A stretch of 64,000 bases of DNA from Chloroflexota bacterium (GTDB lineage: Bacteria > Chloroflexota > Anaerolineae > Anaerolineales > Villigracilaceae). A program made the position numbers and the translations under genes. The stretch covers positions 1 through 64,000 of the forward strand of contig JACRBL010000013.1 in the NCBI GenBank assembly GCA_016234485.1, read 5' to 3'. The notes beneath the pieces were generated by a model. It was not told the DNA's origin and did not search any database. It worked only from the letters and a program-made list of their open reading frames with translations. Positions 35,591-43,578 of this stretch are shown piece by piece (the first letter of the stretch is position 1; each line of letters begins with the position of its first letter).

Positions 35591-36168
35591 GTCTTCTCCC
35601 GATCCAGCCACAACTCGCGATATTTTCTATTCCAATCAATCGTGAAGCGGATGGCGATCACGAGGCCTGCGAACGCGGCCAGCCAGAGCGCGTCGCCGCG
35701 TTGGCCGATCAGGAAAAGGACGATCGGAACCAGCGCTCCAGCGATTACGCTTGCCCGAGCCGAGTGGCGGATGACCAGTACCAAAAGAATGAGTGTGGCA
35801 AGCGCCGCAAAAAACGCCAGCGGCGAGAGGGCAAACAGTCCCCCGCCCATCGTCGCGAGACCCATCCCGCCGCGGAATTGGGCGAAGACGGGCCAGCAGT
35901 GACCGGCAACAGCGAGGGAACCCGCCAGCGCCAGCGACCAGCCCGAAAGTCCCGCGCGATGCGCCAGCCAGACAGCGAGGAAACCCTTCCCGAAGTCTAA
36001 CGCGAAGACGAGCGCGCCCGCCGCCCATCCAGCCTGTCGAATCGTGTTGGTGGTGGTCACGTGGCCCGATCCCGCGTCGCGCACGTCCACACCTTTGAAG
36101 AGGCGGGTGATCCACAATGCGGAGGGAATCGAGCCGAGCAGGTAGCCGAGGAGCCAGAAAATGATCAT
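35584..36168 (-). CDS. plsY: Glycerol-3-phosphate acyltransferase, PlsY-like
   Basis: A 194-residue membrane protein with five or so helices. The PlsY layout is clear: GYLLGSIPSALW, a GSG loop, DFGKGFLAVWLA and GHCWPVFAQFRGG. PlsY acylates glycerol-3-phosphate with acyl-phosphate. Two signature loops deviate: the usual GSGNxGATN reads GSGHVTTTN, and the usual GGKGxAT reads GGMGLAT. Loss of the conserved Asn and Lys may change activity, so this could be a diverged paralogue; a second, standard copy elsewhere would settle this. The frame start is ATG at 36168. Confidence 0.75.
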   Translation of the reverse strand: MIIFWLLGYLLGSIPSALWITRLFKGVDVRDAGSGHVTTTNTIRQAGWAAGALVFALDFGKGFLAVWLAHRAGLSGWSLALAGSLAVAGHCWPVFAQFRGGMGLATMGGGLFALSPLAFFAALATLILLVLVIRHSARASVIAGALVPIVLFLIGQRGDALWLAAFAGLVIAIRFTIDWNRKYRELWLDREKTQ

Positions 36169-36239
36169 GGTCTTATAGTCTCGTGGTCTGATAATCTGGT
36201 AGTCATATTGTCACGTGGTTTTCGTTCATTGACTATGAA

Positions 36240-36328
36240 CCCCTGATGCTTAGGATGGTTGCCAAATTATTCGACTAGGCGACCATTTGACCAAGCGACC
36301 AAGCGACTATTTGACCATCCGACCAAAT
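36240..36328. repeat. Stuttering short direct repeats (GCGACCATTTGACCAA type)
   Basis: From about 36264 the words GCGACCA, TTTGACCA, AGCGACCA, AGCGACTATTTGACCA and CCGACCA follow each other with small variations. The stretch at 36177-36225 (GTCTCGTGGTCTG, ATCTGGTAGTC, TGTCACGTGG) looks like a further degenerate series. No coding or clear structural role is visible; it lies just upstream of the rpsO promoter. Confidence 0.5.
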
Positions 36329-36334
36329 TTTCTC

Positions 36335-36405
36335 TGGTATAATCCCCGCCCGTGACTGGTCCTGCCCTACGGTTAACGCTGTGGGCATGGAGACCTGCAT
36401 ATAAT
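36335..36405 (+). promoter_or_regulatory. rpsO promoter(s) and candidate structured S15 leader
   Basis: An extended -10 TGGTATAAT (36335-36343) lies 85 bases before rpsO. The following leader can fold into a hairpin with GGTC/GACC (36358-36361, 36392-36395) and TGCCC/GGGCA (36363-36367, 36383-36387) stems and a GGTTAAC loop. S15 represses itself through leader RNA in several phyla, so this is a candidate regulatory leader. A second TATAAT at 36400-36405 could start transcripts lacking it. Confidence 0.5.
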
Positions 36406-36427
36406 CTACAGAAAGGAAGCAAACGTC

Positions 36428-36700
36428 ATGCCTCTCAATAAGGAAGTAAAAACAAAGGCTATTGCGGATTTCCACCGCCACGATACGGACACGGGTTCGC
36501 CCGAAGTTCAGATCGCGTTGCTCACGAACCGCATCACCCAACTGACCGAGCACCTGCGCGCGAACAAACACGATGAATCGTGCCGCCGCGGCCTGCTCAA
36601 ACTGGTGGGACAGCGCCGAAGATTGCTGGCCTACCTGCGCAAGACGGAATATCAGCGTTACCTGGAAGTTACAGAACGCCTGAGCCTCCGCCACAAGTAA
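36428..36700 (+). CDS. rpsO: 30S ribosomal protein S15
   Basis: A full-length 90-residue S15, which binds the central domain of 16S rRNA early in small-subunit assembly. The conserved [29 protein letters not shown] and [24 protein letters not shown] segments are present. AAAGGAAG lies 8 bases before the ATG. It precedes pnp, the usual bacterial order, but a strong terminator separates the two. Confidence 0.98.
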   Translation: MPLNKEVKTKAIADFHRHDTDTGSPEVQIALLTNRITQLTEHLRANKHDESCRRGLLKLVGQRRRLLAYLRKTEYQRYLEVTERLSLRHK

Positions 36701-36710
36701 GTCGAAGTTA

Positions 36711-36748
36711 GACCCTAAAAGTCTCGGAGACTTTTAGGGTCTTGTTTA
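36711..36748 (+). terminator. Hairpin terminator between rpsO and pnp
   Basis: Perfect 14-bp stem (36711-36724 with 36728-36741), loop CGG, followed by TTGTTT. Centre GTCT-CGG-AGAC is shared with the elements at 31665 and 45261. Confidence 0.8.
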
Positions 36749-36829
36749 ACCGCCCGTCAGGAATTGAATAGCGCTGGCAAAAATTTTGTCGCCGCTCTTC
36801 AGTCCCTGACAACTGGCGGACATTGGTGG

Positions 36830-36848
36830 GGCGGAATGGCATTCCGCC
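36830..36848. repeat. Hairpin with TGGCA loop before pnp
   Basis: GGCGGAA-TGGCA-TTCCGCC, perfect 7-bp stem, 30 bases before the pnp start. Same loop as hairpins at 33583 and 57197. It may take part in pnp leader control, as PNPase usually limits its own mRNA through leader hairpins, but this is inference. Confidence 0.65.
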
Positions 36849-36878
36849 AAATAGCGCTCCACAAATACAGGAGACAAT

Positions 36879-39125
36879 ATGAAACCCGAAGTAAAACGTT
36901 ACTCAACGACCGTTGGGTCGCGCACCGTCACCTTTGAAACAGGCAAACTCGCCGCGCAAGCAGGCGGAGCCGTGACCATCGCGCTCAACGACACCATCGT
37001 CTTCGCGGCGGCCACCATGGGCGGCGTGCGCGAAGGCATTGACTTTTTCCCCCTCCAGGTGGAATACGAAGAGCGGCTCTACGCCGGCGGAAAAATCCCC
37101 GGTTCGTTCTTTCGACGGGAGGGACGCCCCGGCACCGACGCGATCCTCACCGCCCGCCTCACCGACCGCCCCCTGCGCCCGCTCTTCCAACACGGGATGC
37201 GCAACGAAGTGCAGGTGATGATGTTCTCGCTCTCGTCTGACGGGGAGAATCCGCTGGACGTGCTGGCGATCAACGCCGCCTCCGCCGCGATCATGATCTC
37301 AGACATTCCCTGGGGCGGACCCGTGGGCGCGGTGCGCGTGGCGCACGTGGACGGACAGTTCATCGCCAACCCGACCTTCAAGGAAATGGACGCGTCGGAC
37401 TTGGACCTTCGGCTGGCCGGCACCAAAGACGCCATCCTGATGGTCGAATGTGGCGCGAACGAAGTCCCCGAAGATATCATGGCCGCCGCGCTGGATTTCG
37501 GTCATCAGTCCATTCAACCGCTGATCGAAGCGCAACTCAAGATGGCCGCCGAAGTTGGCAAGCCGAAACGCACAGCCACCTTCGCCCTCGCGGCCAATGA
37601 ACTAAACGACAAGATTTTCGAGCGCGTCAAAGCGCCGATGAACGAATTGCTCGACAAGCCGTTGAGCAAAGCCGAATTTTACGGCGGCATGGACGAACTG
37701 CAAGCGACCCTCGTGGCCGAGATGTGCAAGGCCGACGATGCCAACGCCCCCTCCGAAAAAGACGTGAAATCTGCCTTCGGCGAGGCCGAGCACAAGATTG
37801 TGCGCGAGCGCATCCTCGGACAGGGCAAACGTCCCGATGGCCGCGGCCCGACGGACATCCGCCCGATCTGGTGCGAAGTGGGACTCTCCCCGCGCGCGCA
37901 CGGCTCTGGCATCTTCACCCGCGGCGAGACGCAGGTTCTTTCGCTCGCGACGCTTGGCACGCTGGGCGAGGCGCAGGAACTGGATAATCTCGGCCCCACC
38001 GACACCAAACGCTACATGCATCACTACAACTTCCCGCCGTTTAGCACGGGCGAGGTAAAACCCCTGCGAGGGCAGAGCCGTCGCGAGGTCGGGCATGGCG
38101 CGCTGGCCGAACGGGCGCTCGAACCCGTCATCCCCGCGGAAGAGTCTTTCCCGTACACGCTGCGCGTCGTCTCGGAAGTGTTGGCCTCGAACGGATCGTC
38201 CTCGATGGCCTCCGTCTGCGGCTCCACCCTGGCGTTGATGGACGCGGGCGTGCCGATCAAGGCTCCTGTGGCGGGCGTGGCGATGGGTCTCATCACCGAC
38301 GATGGCGGCCGCTACAAAATTCTGACCGACATTCAGGGCACCGAAGACCACCTCGGCGACATGGATTTCAAAGTGGCTGGCACCGCCAAGGGCATCACCG
38401 CCCTGCAAATGGACATCAAGATCACCGGGCTGAGCGCGCAGATGATGAAAGAAGCGCTCGAACAGGCGCGCGTGGCGCGCATGGCGATCATGGACAAGAT
38501 GCTGGAAGCGATTGCCCAGCCGCGCGCGGAACTCAAACCGCACGCGCCGCGCATCATCACCGTGAAAATCCCCGTGGAAAAAATCGGCGCGCTGATCGGA
38601 CCCGGCGGCAAGAACATCCGCGCCTTGCAAGAAGAGACGCACACCAAGATTGACGTGCAGGAAGACGGCACAGTTTACATCGCCACCACCAATGCGGAGG
38701 ACGGCAAGATTGCCCAGGAACGCGTGGCGGGCCTCGGCGAGAACGCGGTCATCGGCAACATCTACACGGGCAAGGTCGTTCGCATCGCGGATTTCGGCGC
38801 CTTCGTGGAAATTCTCCCTGGCGTGGACGGACTCGTTCACATTTCGCAACTCGATAGCGAGCGCGTCAACAAGGTCGAAGACGTGGTCGGCATGGGCGAA
38901 GAGATCACCGTGATGGTGACCAACATAGACGGGCAGGGCAAGATCCGCCTCTCGCGTCAGGCCGTGCTCGAAGGCTGGACGGCTGAGGAAGCCCGCGAAA
39001 AGGACAGCGGCGGCGGCTCACGCGGCCCGCGTCCTGGCGGCGGCGGACGCGGCGGTGACCGTGATCGCGGCGGACGCGGCGGAGATCGCGGCGGACGCAG
39101 TGGCGGGGCACGCGACCGTCGGTAA
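36879..39125 (+). CDS. pnp: Polyribonucleotide nucleotidyltransferase (PNPase)
   Basis: A 748-residue 3'-5' phosphorolytic exoribonuclease. Two RNase PH-like core domains (about 10-225 and 315-545; FFRREGRPGTDAILTARLTDRPLRPLF and RGETQVLSLATLGT), a helical linker between them, a KH domain (about 560-620, IGALIGPGGKNIRALQEET) and an S1 domain (about 630-700, GKVVRIADFGAFVEILPGVDGLVHISQL). An Arg/Gly-rich tail of about 38 residues (RGGDRGGRSGGARDRR) follows, longer than in many homologues and likely to add RNA binding. AGGAG lies 7 bases before the ATG. Confidence 0.98.
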   Translation: MKPEVKRYSTTVGSRTVTFETGKLAAQAGGAVTIALNDTIVFAAATMGGVREGIDFFPLQVEYEERLYAGGKIPGSFFRREGRPGTDAILTARLTDRPLRPLFQHGMRNEVQVMMFSLSSDGENPLDVLAINAASAAIMISDIPWGGPVGAVRVAHVDGQFIANPTFKEMDASDLDLRLAGTKDAILMVECGANEVPEDIMAAALDFGHQSIQPLIEAQLKMAAEVGKPKRTATFALAANELNDKIFERVKAPMNELLDKPLSKAEFYGGMDELQATLVAEMCKADDANAPSEKDVKSAFGEAEHKIVRERILGQGKRPDGRGPTDIRPIWCEVGLSPRAHGSGIFTRGETQVLSLATLGTLGEAQELDNLGPTDTKRYMHHYNFPPFSTGEVKPLRGQSRREVGHGALAERALEPVIPAEESFPYTLRVVSEVLASNGSSSMASVCGSTLALMDAGVPIKAPVAGVAMGLITDDGGRYKILTDIQGTEDHLGDMDFKVAGTAKGITALQMDIKITGLSAQMMKEALEQARVARMAIMDKMLEAIAQPRAELKPHAPRIITVKIPVEKIGALIGPGGKNIRALQEETHTKIDVQEDGTVYIATTNAEDGKIAQERVAGLGENAVIGNIYTGKVVRIADFGAFVEILPGVDGLVHISQLDSERVNKVEDVVGMGEEITVMVTNIDGQGKIRLSRQAVLEGWTAEEAREKDSGGGSRGPRPGGGGRGGDRDRGGRGGDRGGRSGGARDRR

Positions 39126-39134
39126 TTGGTAATT

Positions 39135-39168
39135 AGCGGATGAAGGAAACTTCATCCGCTTTTTTTTA
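39135..39168 (+). terminator. Hairpin terminator after pnp
   Basis: Perfect 11-bp stem AGCGGATGAAG / CTTCATCCGCT (39135-39145, 39150-39160), GAAA tetraloop and a run of eight T. A textbook intrinsic terminator. Confidence 0.92.
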
Positions 39169-39184
39169 TGCTAAACTTCCTTCA

Positions 39185-40417
39185 ATGCGTTTCAATATTT
39201 TCTTCCCATTCAAAGAATATCCACGTCAATTCTGGCTGATGATCGCGGGCCTCGTTCTCGCTACCGCAGGCGGAAGCATGATCTGGCCCTACCTTTTGAT
39301 CTACGTCAGCGGCAAATTGAACCTGCCGCTCAGCGCAGTGGCTACGCTGATCTCCATCAACGCTGGCACGGGTCTCTTCTCCTCCATCATCGCGGGGACA
39401 TTGGCCGACCGCATCGGTCGCAAAGCCGTGATGAACGCCAGCCTCGTGATGACGGGCATCGGCTACCTGCTCCTGATGCGCGCCGAAACCTTCACCCAGT
39501 TCGTCCTGCTGATGATCCTGATCGGGTTATCCAACCCGCTCTACCAAGTCGGCGCGGACGCGATGCTGGCCGACCTCATCCCCTCCGAACAACGCAACGA
39601 CGCCTACGCCATCAACCGCATCGCCAATAACGCCGCCTTCGCCATCGGCCCCGCCGTGGGCGGTTTCCTCGCCACGCGCTCCTACGATTTCGCCTTCTAC
39701 GGCGCGGCCGCAGGATTCCTCTCCTACGCGGTTCTGTTGTTCTTTTTTGCGCGCGAGACGCTGGATAAGACCGCGAATCAGCGCGTCAGCGAACCAACGA
39801 TTCAAACTCTCGACGAAGTCGCGGAACGCGGCGGCTATCAGCGAGTCTTGGCCGACAAAAAATACATGAGTTTCGTCGTCCTTATCAGCATGGGCCTCAT
39901 CGCGCCCAGCATGTTATGGATTCTGCTCTCGGTCTACACCAAAACCCAATTCGGCCTGCCCGAAGCGCAATACGGCTGGATCCCCACCACCAATGCCCTG
40001 ATGTGCGTCTTCGTGCAATACTTCGTCACCCTCGTCACGCGGCGACACCGCACCCTGCCCGTCTCCGCGGCGGGCATCCTCGTGTACGCGCTCGGCGCTG
40101 GCTCCGTGGCGCTGATGACAGGCTTCTGGGGCTTCTGGCTGAGCATGGTCATCCTCACCTTTGGCGAACTCATCCTCATCCCCACCGCCAGCAAATACGT
40201 GGCCGACATCGCCCCCGCCGACCTGCGTGGCCGCTACATGTCCGTCTATTGGATCGGCTGGGGCCTCGCCCGCATGGTCGCGCCCCTCATCGGCGGATTC
40301 CTGAACGACGCCATCGCCCCCCGCGCCATCTGGATCGGCGGACTGGTCATCGGCCTGACAAGCGCCCTCGGCCTGACCATCCTCGCCCGCCGCGAACGCG
40401 CTACGCTTCCCTCCTGA
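39185..40417 (+). CDS. Major facilitator superfamily transporter
   Basis: A 410-residue transporter with 12 membrane helices. The first-half signature loop between helices 2 and 3 reads GTLADRIGRKAVM, and VGADAMLADLIPSEQRNDAYAINRIANNAAFAIGPAVGGFLA is the helix 4-5 region of the drug-efflux-like (DHA1) branch. An upstream ATG at 39140 lies inside the pnp terminator, so the ATG at 39185 is taken; no clear ribosome binding site. Substrate unknown. Confidence 0.9.
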   Translation: MRFNIFFPFKEYPRQFWLMIAGLVLATAGGSMIWPYLLIYVSGKLNLPLSAVATLISINAGTGLFSSIIAGTLADRIGRKAVMNASLVMTGIGYLLLMRAETFTQFVLLMILIGLSNPLYQVGADAMLADLIPSEQRNDAYAINRIANNAAFAIGPAVGGFLATRSYDFAFYGAAAGFLSYAVLLFFFARETLDKTANQRVSEPTIQTLDEVAERGGYQRVLADKKYMSFVVLISMGLIAPSMLWILLSVYTKTQFGLPEAQYGWIPTTNALMCVFVQYFVTLVTRRHRTLPVSAAGILVYALGAGSVALMTGFWGFWLSMVILTFGELILIPTASKYVADIAPADLRGRYMSVYWIGWGLARMVAPLIGGFLNDAIAPRAIWIGGLVIGLTSALGLTILARRERATLPS

Positions 40418-40476
40418 CTTTTAGCGGGCCGCGCCTTCGACGGTTGTCCGCCGCCCGAAATTATTGCACTCGTTTT

Positions 40477-40516
40477 CCCAGCAGTTGCACTGCTGGGCGG
40501 CAGTCCAACTGCCGCC
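40477..40516. repeat. Two overlapping hairpins of the GCAGT-N3-ACTGC family
   Basis: CCCAGCAGT-TGC-ACTGCTGGG (40477-40497) and GGCGGCAGT-CCA-ACTGCCGCC (40496-40516), each with perfect 9-bp stems, between the MFS and GrpB genes. Either could end MFS transcription, but there is no T run. Confidence 0.7.
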
Positions 40517-40540
40517 AAAACTACGCAACGAAGGTTACAT

Positions 40541-41074
40541 ATGAAAGTCGTCATCGCCCCCTACAATCCAAACTGGCCTATGTTGTTCGAGCAGGAAAAA
40601 GCGCGCATCAAAGACGCGCTCGGCGAACATGCGATCAGCATCCAGCATATCGGCTCCACGTCCGTGCCGGGGTTGGGAGCGAAGCCCATCATAGACGTGA
40701 TGATCGCCGTCCCTTCGTTGGAGGAAGCGGACGCGTTCTGCGTCCAGCCGATGGTCGCGTTGGGATACGAGTACGTGAAAAAGTTCGAAGCGGAGATTCC
40801 CCATCGTCGCTACTTCCGCAAATCGGACGAGACGGGAGTCCGCACGCATCACGTCCACATGGTCGTCATCAACAGCGCCTGGTGGGTGGACCATCTGCTC
40901 TTCCGCGACTTCCTGCGCGCCGACGGAAACGCCCGCCGCGCCTACGAGGCCCACAAGCGCGAACTCGCCGAACGCGAGTGGAATGACAGCAACGATTACG
41001 CCGAAGCCAAGACCGATTTCATCTTGAAAACGATGGAAGAGGCGCGGGCGTGGAAAGGGCGAGTATGCGTATGA
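40541..41074 (+). CDS. GrpB family protein (UPF0157)
   Basis: A 177-residue protein of the GrpB/UPF0157 family, a nucleotidyltransferase-fold group. YNPNWPMLFEQEKARIKDALGE, IQHIGSTSVPGLGAKPIIDVMIAV (active-site-like GST and Asp) and RTHHVHMVVINSAWWVDHLLFRDFLRA are the diagnostic segments. GAAGG lies 8 bases before the ATG. Biological role is not established; it may transfer nucleotides. Confidence 0.92.
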   Translation: MKVVIAPYNPNWPMLFEQEKARIKDALGEHAISIQHIGSTSVPGLGAKPIIDVMIAVPSLEEADAFCVQPMVALGYEYVKKFEAEIPHRRYFRKSDETGVRTHHVHMVVINSAWWVDHLLFRDFLRADGNARRAYEAHKRELAEREWNDSNDYAEAKTDFILKTMEEARAWKGRVCV

Positions 41075-41247
41075 TCATCCCTTTTTGAAAGACAAGGGAT
41101 TAAGACATGCCATATTTCTGGTCAATTATTACGCGTGGCGCGAAAGGTGCGACAAGTGATCGACTCAAAAGTTGATATTGTTATTTCCCGCCAACGGTTG
41201 TATAAATTAAACGCTTCCTGATTTTCACATTTCACGGAGTCATGACC

Positions 41248-42000
41248 ATGACCCTTAACGACATTCTCAATCTTATCGTAGACAGCATTGACACCCTGCT
41301 CATCCCCTTCGTCCTCTTCTTTCTGGGACAGTGGTACATCCGCGCTAAAGAGCGCAGTGACTCCGCCGTCCGCGACGCGACGCAGTTGGAATCCTTTCTC
41401 GAGCATCTTTCCAGCGAGAATCGAGAGAGGCGCAAACTGGCCCTGCTCGCGCTGAATCACATGCGCAACGCGGGACAGTTCCCCGCCGCGTTGTTGCAGG
41501 CCATCGAAAGCATCGCCGCCCTCGACGACCCCGAAATCGCGGCCGCCGCCGACCTGGCCCTCGGACGCACCAGCGCGCAGGCGGGTCTCAGCTCCGATGA
41601 ACGCGACCTGCTCTTCGAACTTCTTCTGCCCATGAAAGTCCACTTTGAACGTTCGCACCGCGCCTTCCAGGAATGGGTGCGAAACCCGCCCGCCAAGCCA
41701 AACATCGAAATCGAAGACGCCATCAAAGCCAGCAATTCCGTCGTTCGCAACATTCTCGCCAGCAAACGGCATTTGATTCCGCCCGACCTGCAACAGGACG
41801 CGCTCGACTTAATCAAGCATTACGACGCCTGGCAGGAGGAATACGAACGGTTGAGACCTGGCGGCATCCGCAACCCCAAAGTGCCGTACGTGTTCGTCGG
41901 TCCCAAAGGCTTCCCCTTCCCCGTCGCGGCCGAGCGCAATTTCATGGCTCGTTTCGAGAAACTTTCTGGACAAAGCGGCGAAACAAAAACAGACACATAA
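41248..42000 (+). CDS. Hypothetical membrane-anchored protein
   Basis: A 250-residue protein with one membrane segment near the N-terminus (about residues 6-28, LNLIVDSIDTLLIPFVLFFLGQWYI), then a long helical, charged cytoplasmic region with HEAT-like words (ENRERRKLALLALNHM, DDPEIAAAADLALGR). The ATG at 41242 is also in frame, but CGGAG is better spaced for 41248. No family recognised. The gap 41075-41247 shows no other feature. Confidence 0.65.
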   Translation: MTLNDILNLIVDSIDTLLIPFVLFFLGQWYIRAKERSDSAVRDATQLESFLEHLSSENRERRKLALLALNHMRNAGQFPAALLQAIESIAALDDPEIAAAADLALGRTSAQAGLSSDERDLLFELLLPMKVHFERSHRAFQEWVRNPPAKPNIEIEDAIKASNSVVRNILASKRHLIPPDLQQDALDLIKHYDAWQEEYERLRPGGIRNPKVPYVFVGPKGFPFPVAAERNFMARFEKLSGQSGETKTDT

Positions 42001-42051
42001 TTCTTACGCGCTTCAGACCTGGGCGTGATATGCTGGGCATCAGGAGAAAAC

Positions 42052-43008
42052 ATGCTCAGTTGGCAGGCTCTCACCCTTCGATCGCTACTTTCAGCCCGCC
42101 GCTTCCTTGCCCCAAAATTAGGCGGACAGGATATTGAAAGCGCGCGCGCCAACCTGGACATGGCTGGCGAACTCTGGCGACCGCTCATCCCCATAGATCA
42201 CATCGAGACATTGGCAAACGGCGTCCCCAGCGAGTGGGTCATCCCCGCGGGCCTGGGAAGCGACCGCGTTATTCTCTACCTTCATGGGGGCGCGTACAAC
42301 GCAGGCTCCACCCGCTCGCACCGCGCCCTGGCGGCCAACATCGCCTACGCGGCCCGCGCCCGCGCCCTCGTCATTGACTATCGCCTCGCGCCCGAGCATC
42401 CCTACCCCGCCGCGCTCGTGGACGCGTTCTCCGCCTACCGCTGGCTGTTGGACGAAGGCTTCCGCCCCGAACAGATCGCCGTCACTGGCGATTCGGCCGG
42501 CGGCGGTTTGACCATCGCCCTGCTGACGGCCCTGCGCGAACGCGGCTATCCCATGCCCGCCGCGGCGGTCGTCCTCTCCCCGTGGACAGACCTCTCCACC
42601 AGCGGCGCTTCGTGGCAGGAAAATGCCAAAGTAGATTATTTGATTCACGGTTCAAAATTGAAGGAAGCGGCGCGTCTTTATTTGAAAGATATCAGCCCCC
42701 AAACGCCGCTCGCGTCGCCTGTCTACGCGAATCTCAAAGGATTACCCTCGTTGTTGATCCAGGTTGGCTCCGAGGAAGTTTTGCTGTCCGATTCCCAACG
42801 GCTGGCAGTCCACGCCCGCCTCGCGGGCGTGGACGCGACCCTGGAAGTCTGGGATGGGATGCAACACGTCTGGCACTTCGCGGCCAGTTTCCTACCCGAG
42901 GCGCGTCAGGCGATTGAACGAGTCGGTCAATTTATTCTTGCCCAAGTCGAGCGCCAGGTTGTGCCAGCGCTCGCACCAGCGCTCACAGGCGCTATCCATA
43001 TAAGATAG
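42052..43008 (+). CDS. Alpha/beta hydrolase, hormone-sensitive lipase-type carboxylesterase
   Basis: A 318-residue esterase. LYLHGGAYNAGSTRSHRALA is the oxyanion-hole HGG motif, VIDYRLAPEHPYPAAL is the family's second mark, and the nucleophile serine is in TGDSAGGGLTIAL. The acid is probably Asp in the EEVLLSDSQRL segment and the base His in MQHVWH. The ATG at 42052 has AGGAG 6 bases upstream; the earlier ATG at 42025 lacks one. It probably cleaves short acyl esters in the cytoplasm. The end overlaps the convergent acetyltransferase gene by 17 bases. Confidence 0.9.
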   Translation: MLSWQALTLRSLLSARRFLAPKLGGQDIESARANLDMAGELWRPLIPIDHIETLANGVPSEWVIPAGLGSDRVILYLHGGAYNAGSTRSHRALAANIAYAARARALVIDYRLAPEHPYPAALVDAFSAYRWLLDEGFRPEQIAVTGDSAGGGLTIALLTALRERGYPMPAAAVVLSPWTDLSTSGASWQENAKVDYLIHGSKLKEAARLYLKDISPQTPLASPVYANLKGLPSLLIQVGSEEVLLSDSQRLAVHARLAGVDATLEVWDGMQHVWHFAASFLPEARQAIERVGQFILAQVERQVVPALAPALTGAIHIR

Positions 43009-43570
43009 ATTCCAACCTCTCGCGAACTCCCTCCCACTCCGAATCTACAATTGAATAGAAAACTGAATGGCGGATCGTGCCATCGGGCAGGATCATGTGG
43101 TTGCGAAGGATGCCCTCCTTCACCGCGCCGATGCGCTCGATGGCTTTCTGCGAACGGACGTTGCGCGCGTCGGTTTTAAGTTGCACGCGGATCGCGCCGA
43201 GCGTCTCGAAGGCATGTTTCAGCAAAAGATACTTACATTCGGTGTTGACCGCCGTGCGCTGGAAGTCGAGTCCGTACCACGTGCCGCCGATCTCGAGGCC
43301 GCGATCTTTGAGCGACACGTTCAGGTAACGCGTCGCGCCCGCCACCCGTCCAGATGCGAGATGAACCGCTACGAAGGGCAGGTCGCCTTTGCGGGAGAGG
43401 ATGTCGGTCACCCAGTTCCGCATGTCGGCCTCGGTCTTCATCTCGCCATACAACATGAAATGCCAGAATTCCTGTCCCACGCCAATCTCGGCCAGCGCGG
43501 GGGCGTGCGCTTCGGTCATCGGCTCCAGGCGGACGAATTTTCCAGTGAGGGTGAGGGGGGTGAGATTCAT
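42992..43570 (-). CDS. GNAT acetyltransferase (RimJ/RimL type)
   Basis: A 192-residue N-acetyltransferase. The start MNLTPLTLTGKFVRLEPM, the acceptor region GGTWYGLDFQRTAVNTECKYLLLKHAFETLGAIRVQLKTDARNVRSQKAIERIGAVKEGILRNHM (the acetyl-CoA site lies around this stretch) and IRHSVFYSIVDSEW at the end are typical of the RimJ/RimL group, which acetylates protein N-termini or small amines. No ribosome binding site precedes the ATG. It is directly downstream of the MurE gene in the same direction (8 bases apart). Confidence 0.9.
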   Translation of the reverse strand: MNLTPLTLTGKFVRLEPMTEAHAPALAEIGVGQEFWHFMLYGEMKTEADMRNWVTDILSRKGDLPFVAVHLASGRVAGATRYLNVSLKDRGLEIGGTWYGLDFQRTAVNTECKYLLLKHAFETLGAIRVQLKTDARNVRSQKAIERIGAVKEGILRNHMILPDGTIRHSVFYSIVDSEWEGVRERLESILYG

Positions 43571-43578
43571 ATTGCGTA

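Noticed and set aside
36240-36328. Possible CRISPR-like short direct repeats
   Set aside because: Words are only 7-16 bases, drift freely, and there are no unique spacers of constant length and no cas genes.
39140-39184. Upstream start of the MFS transporter
   Set aside because: The ATG lies in the loop-side arm of the pnp terminator.
39916-40986. 356-codon open frame in another frame across the MFS and GrpB genes
   Set aside because: It crosses a terminator-like gap and two hairpins and has an Arg/Pro-rich translation with no domain.
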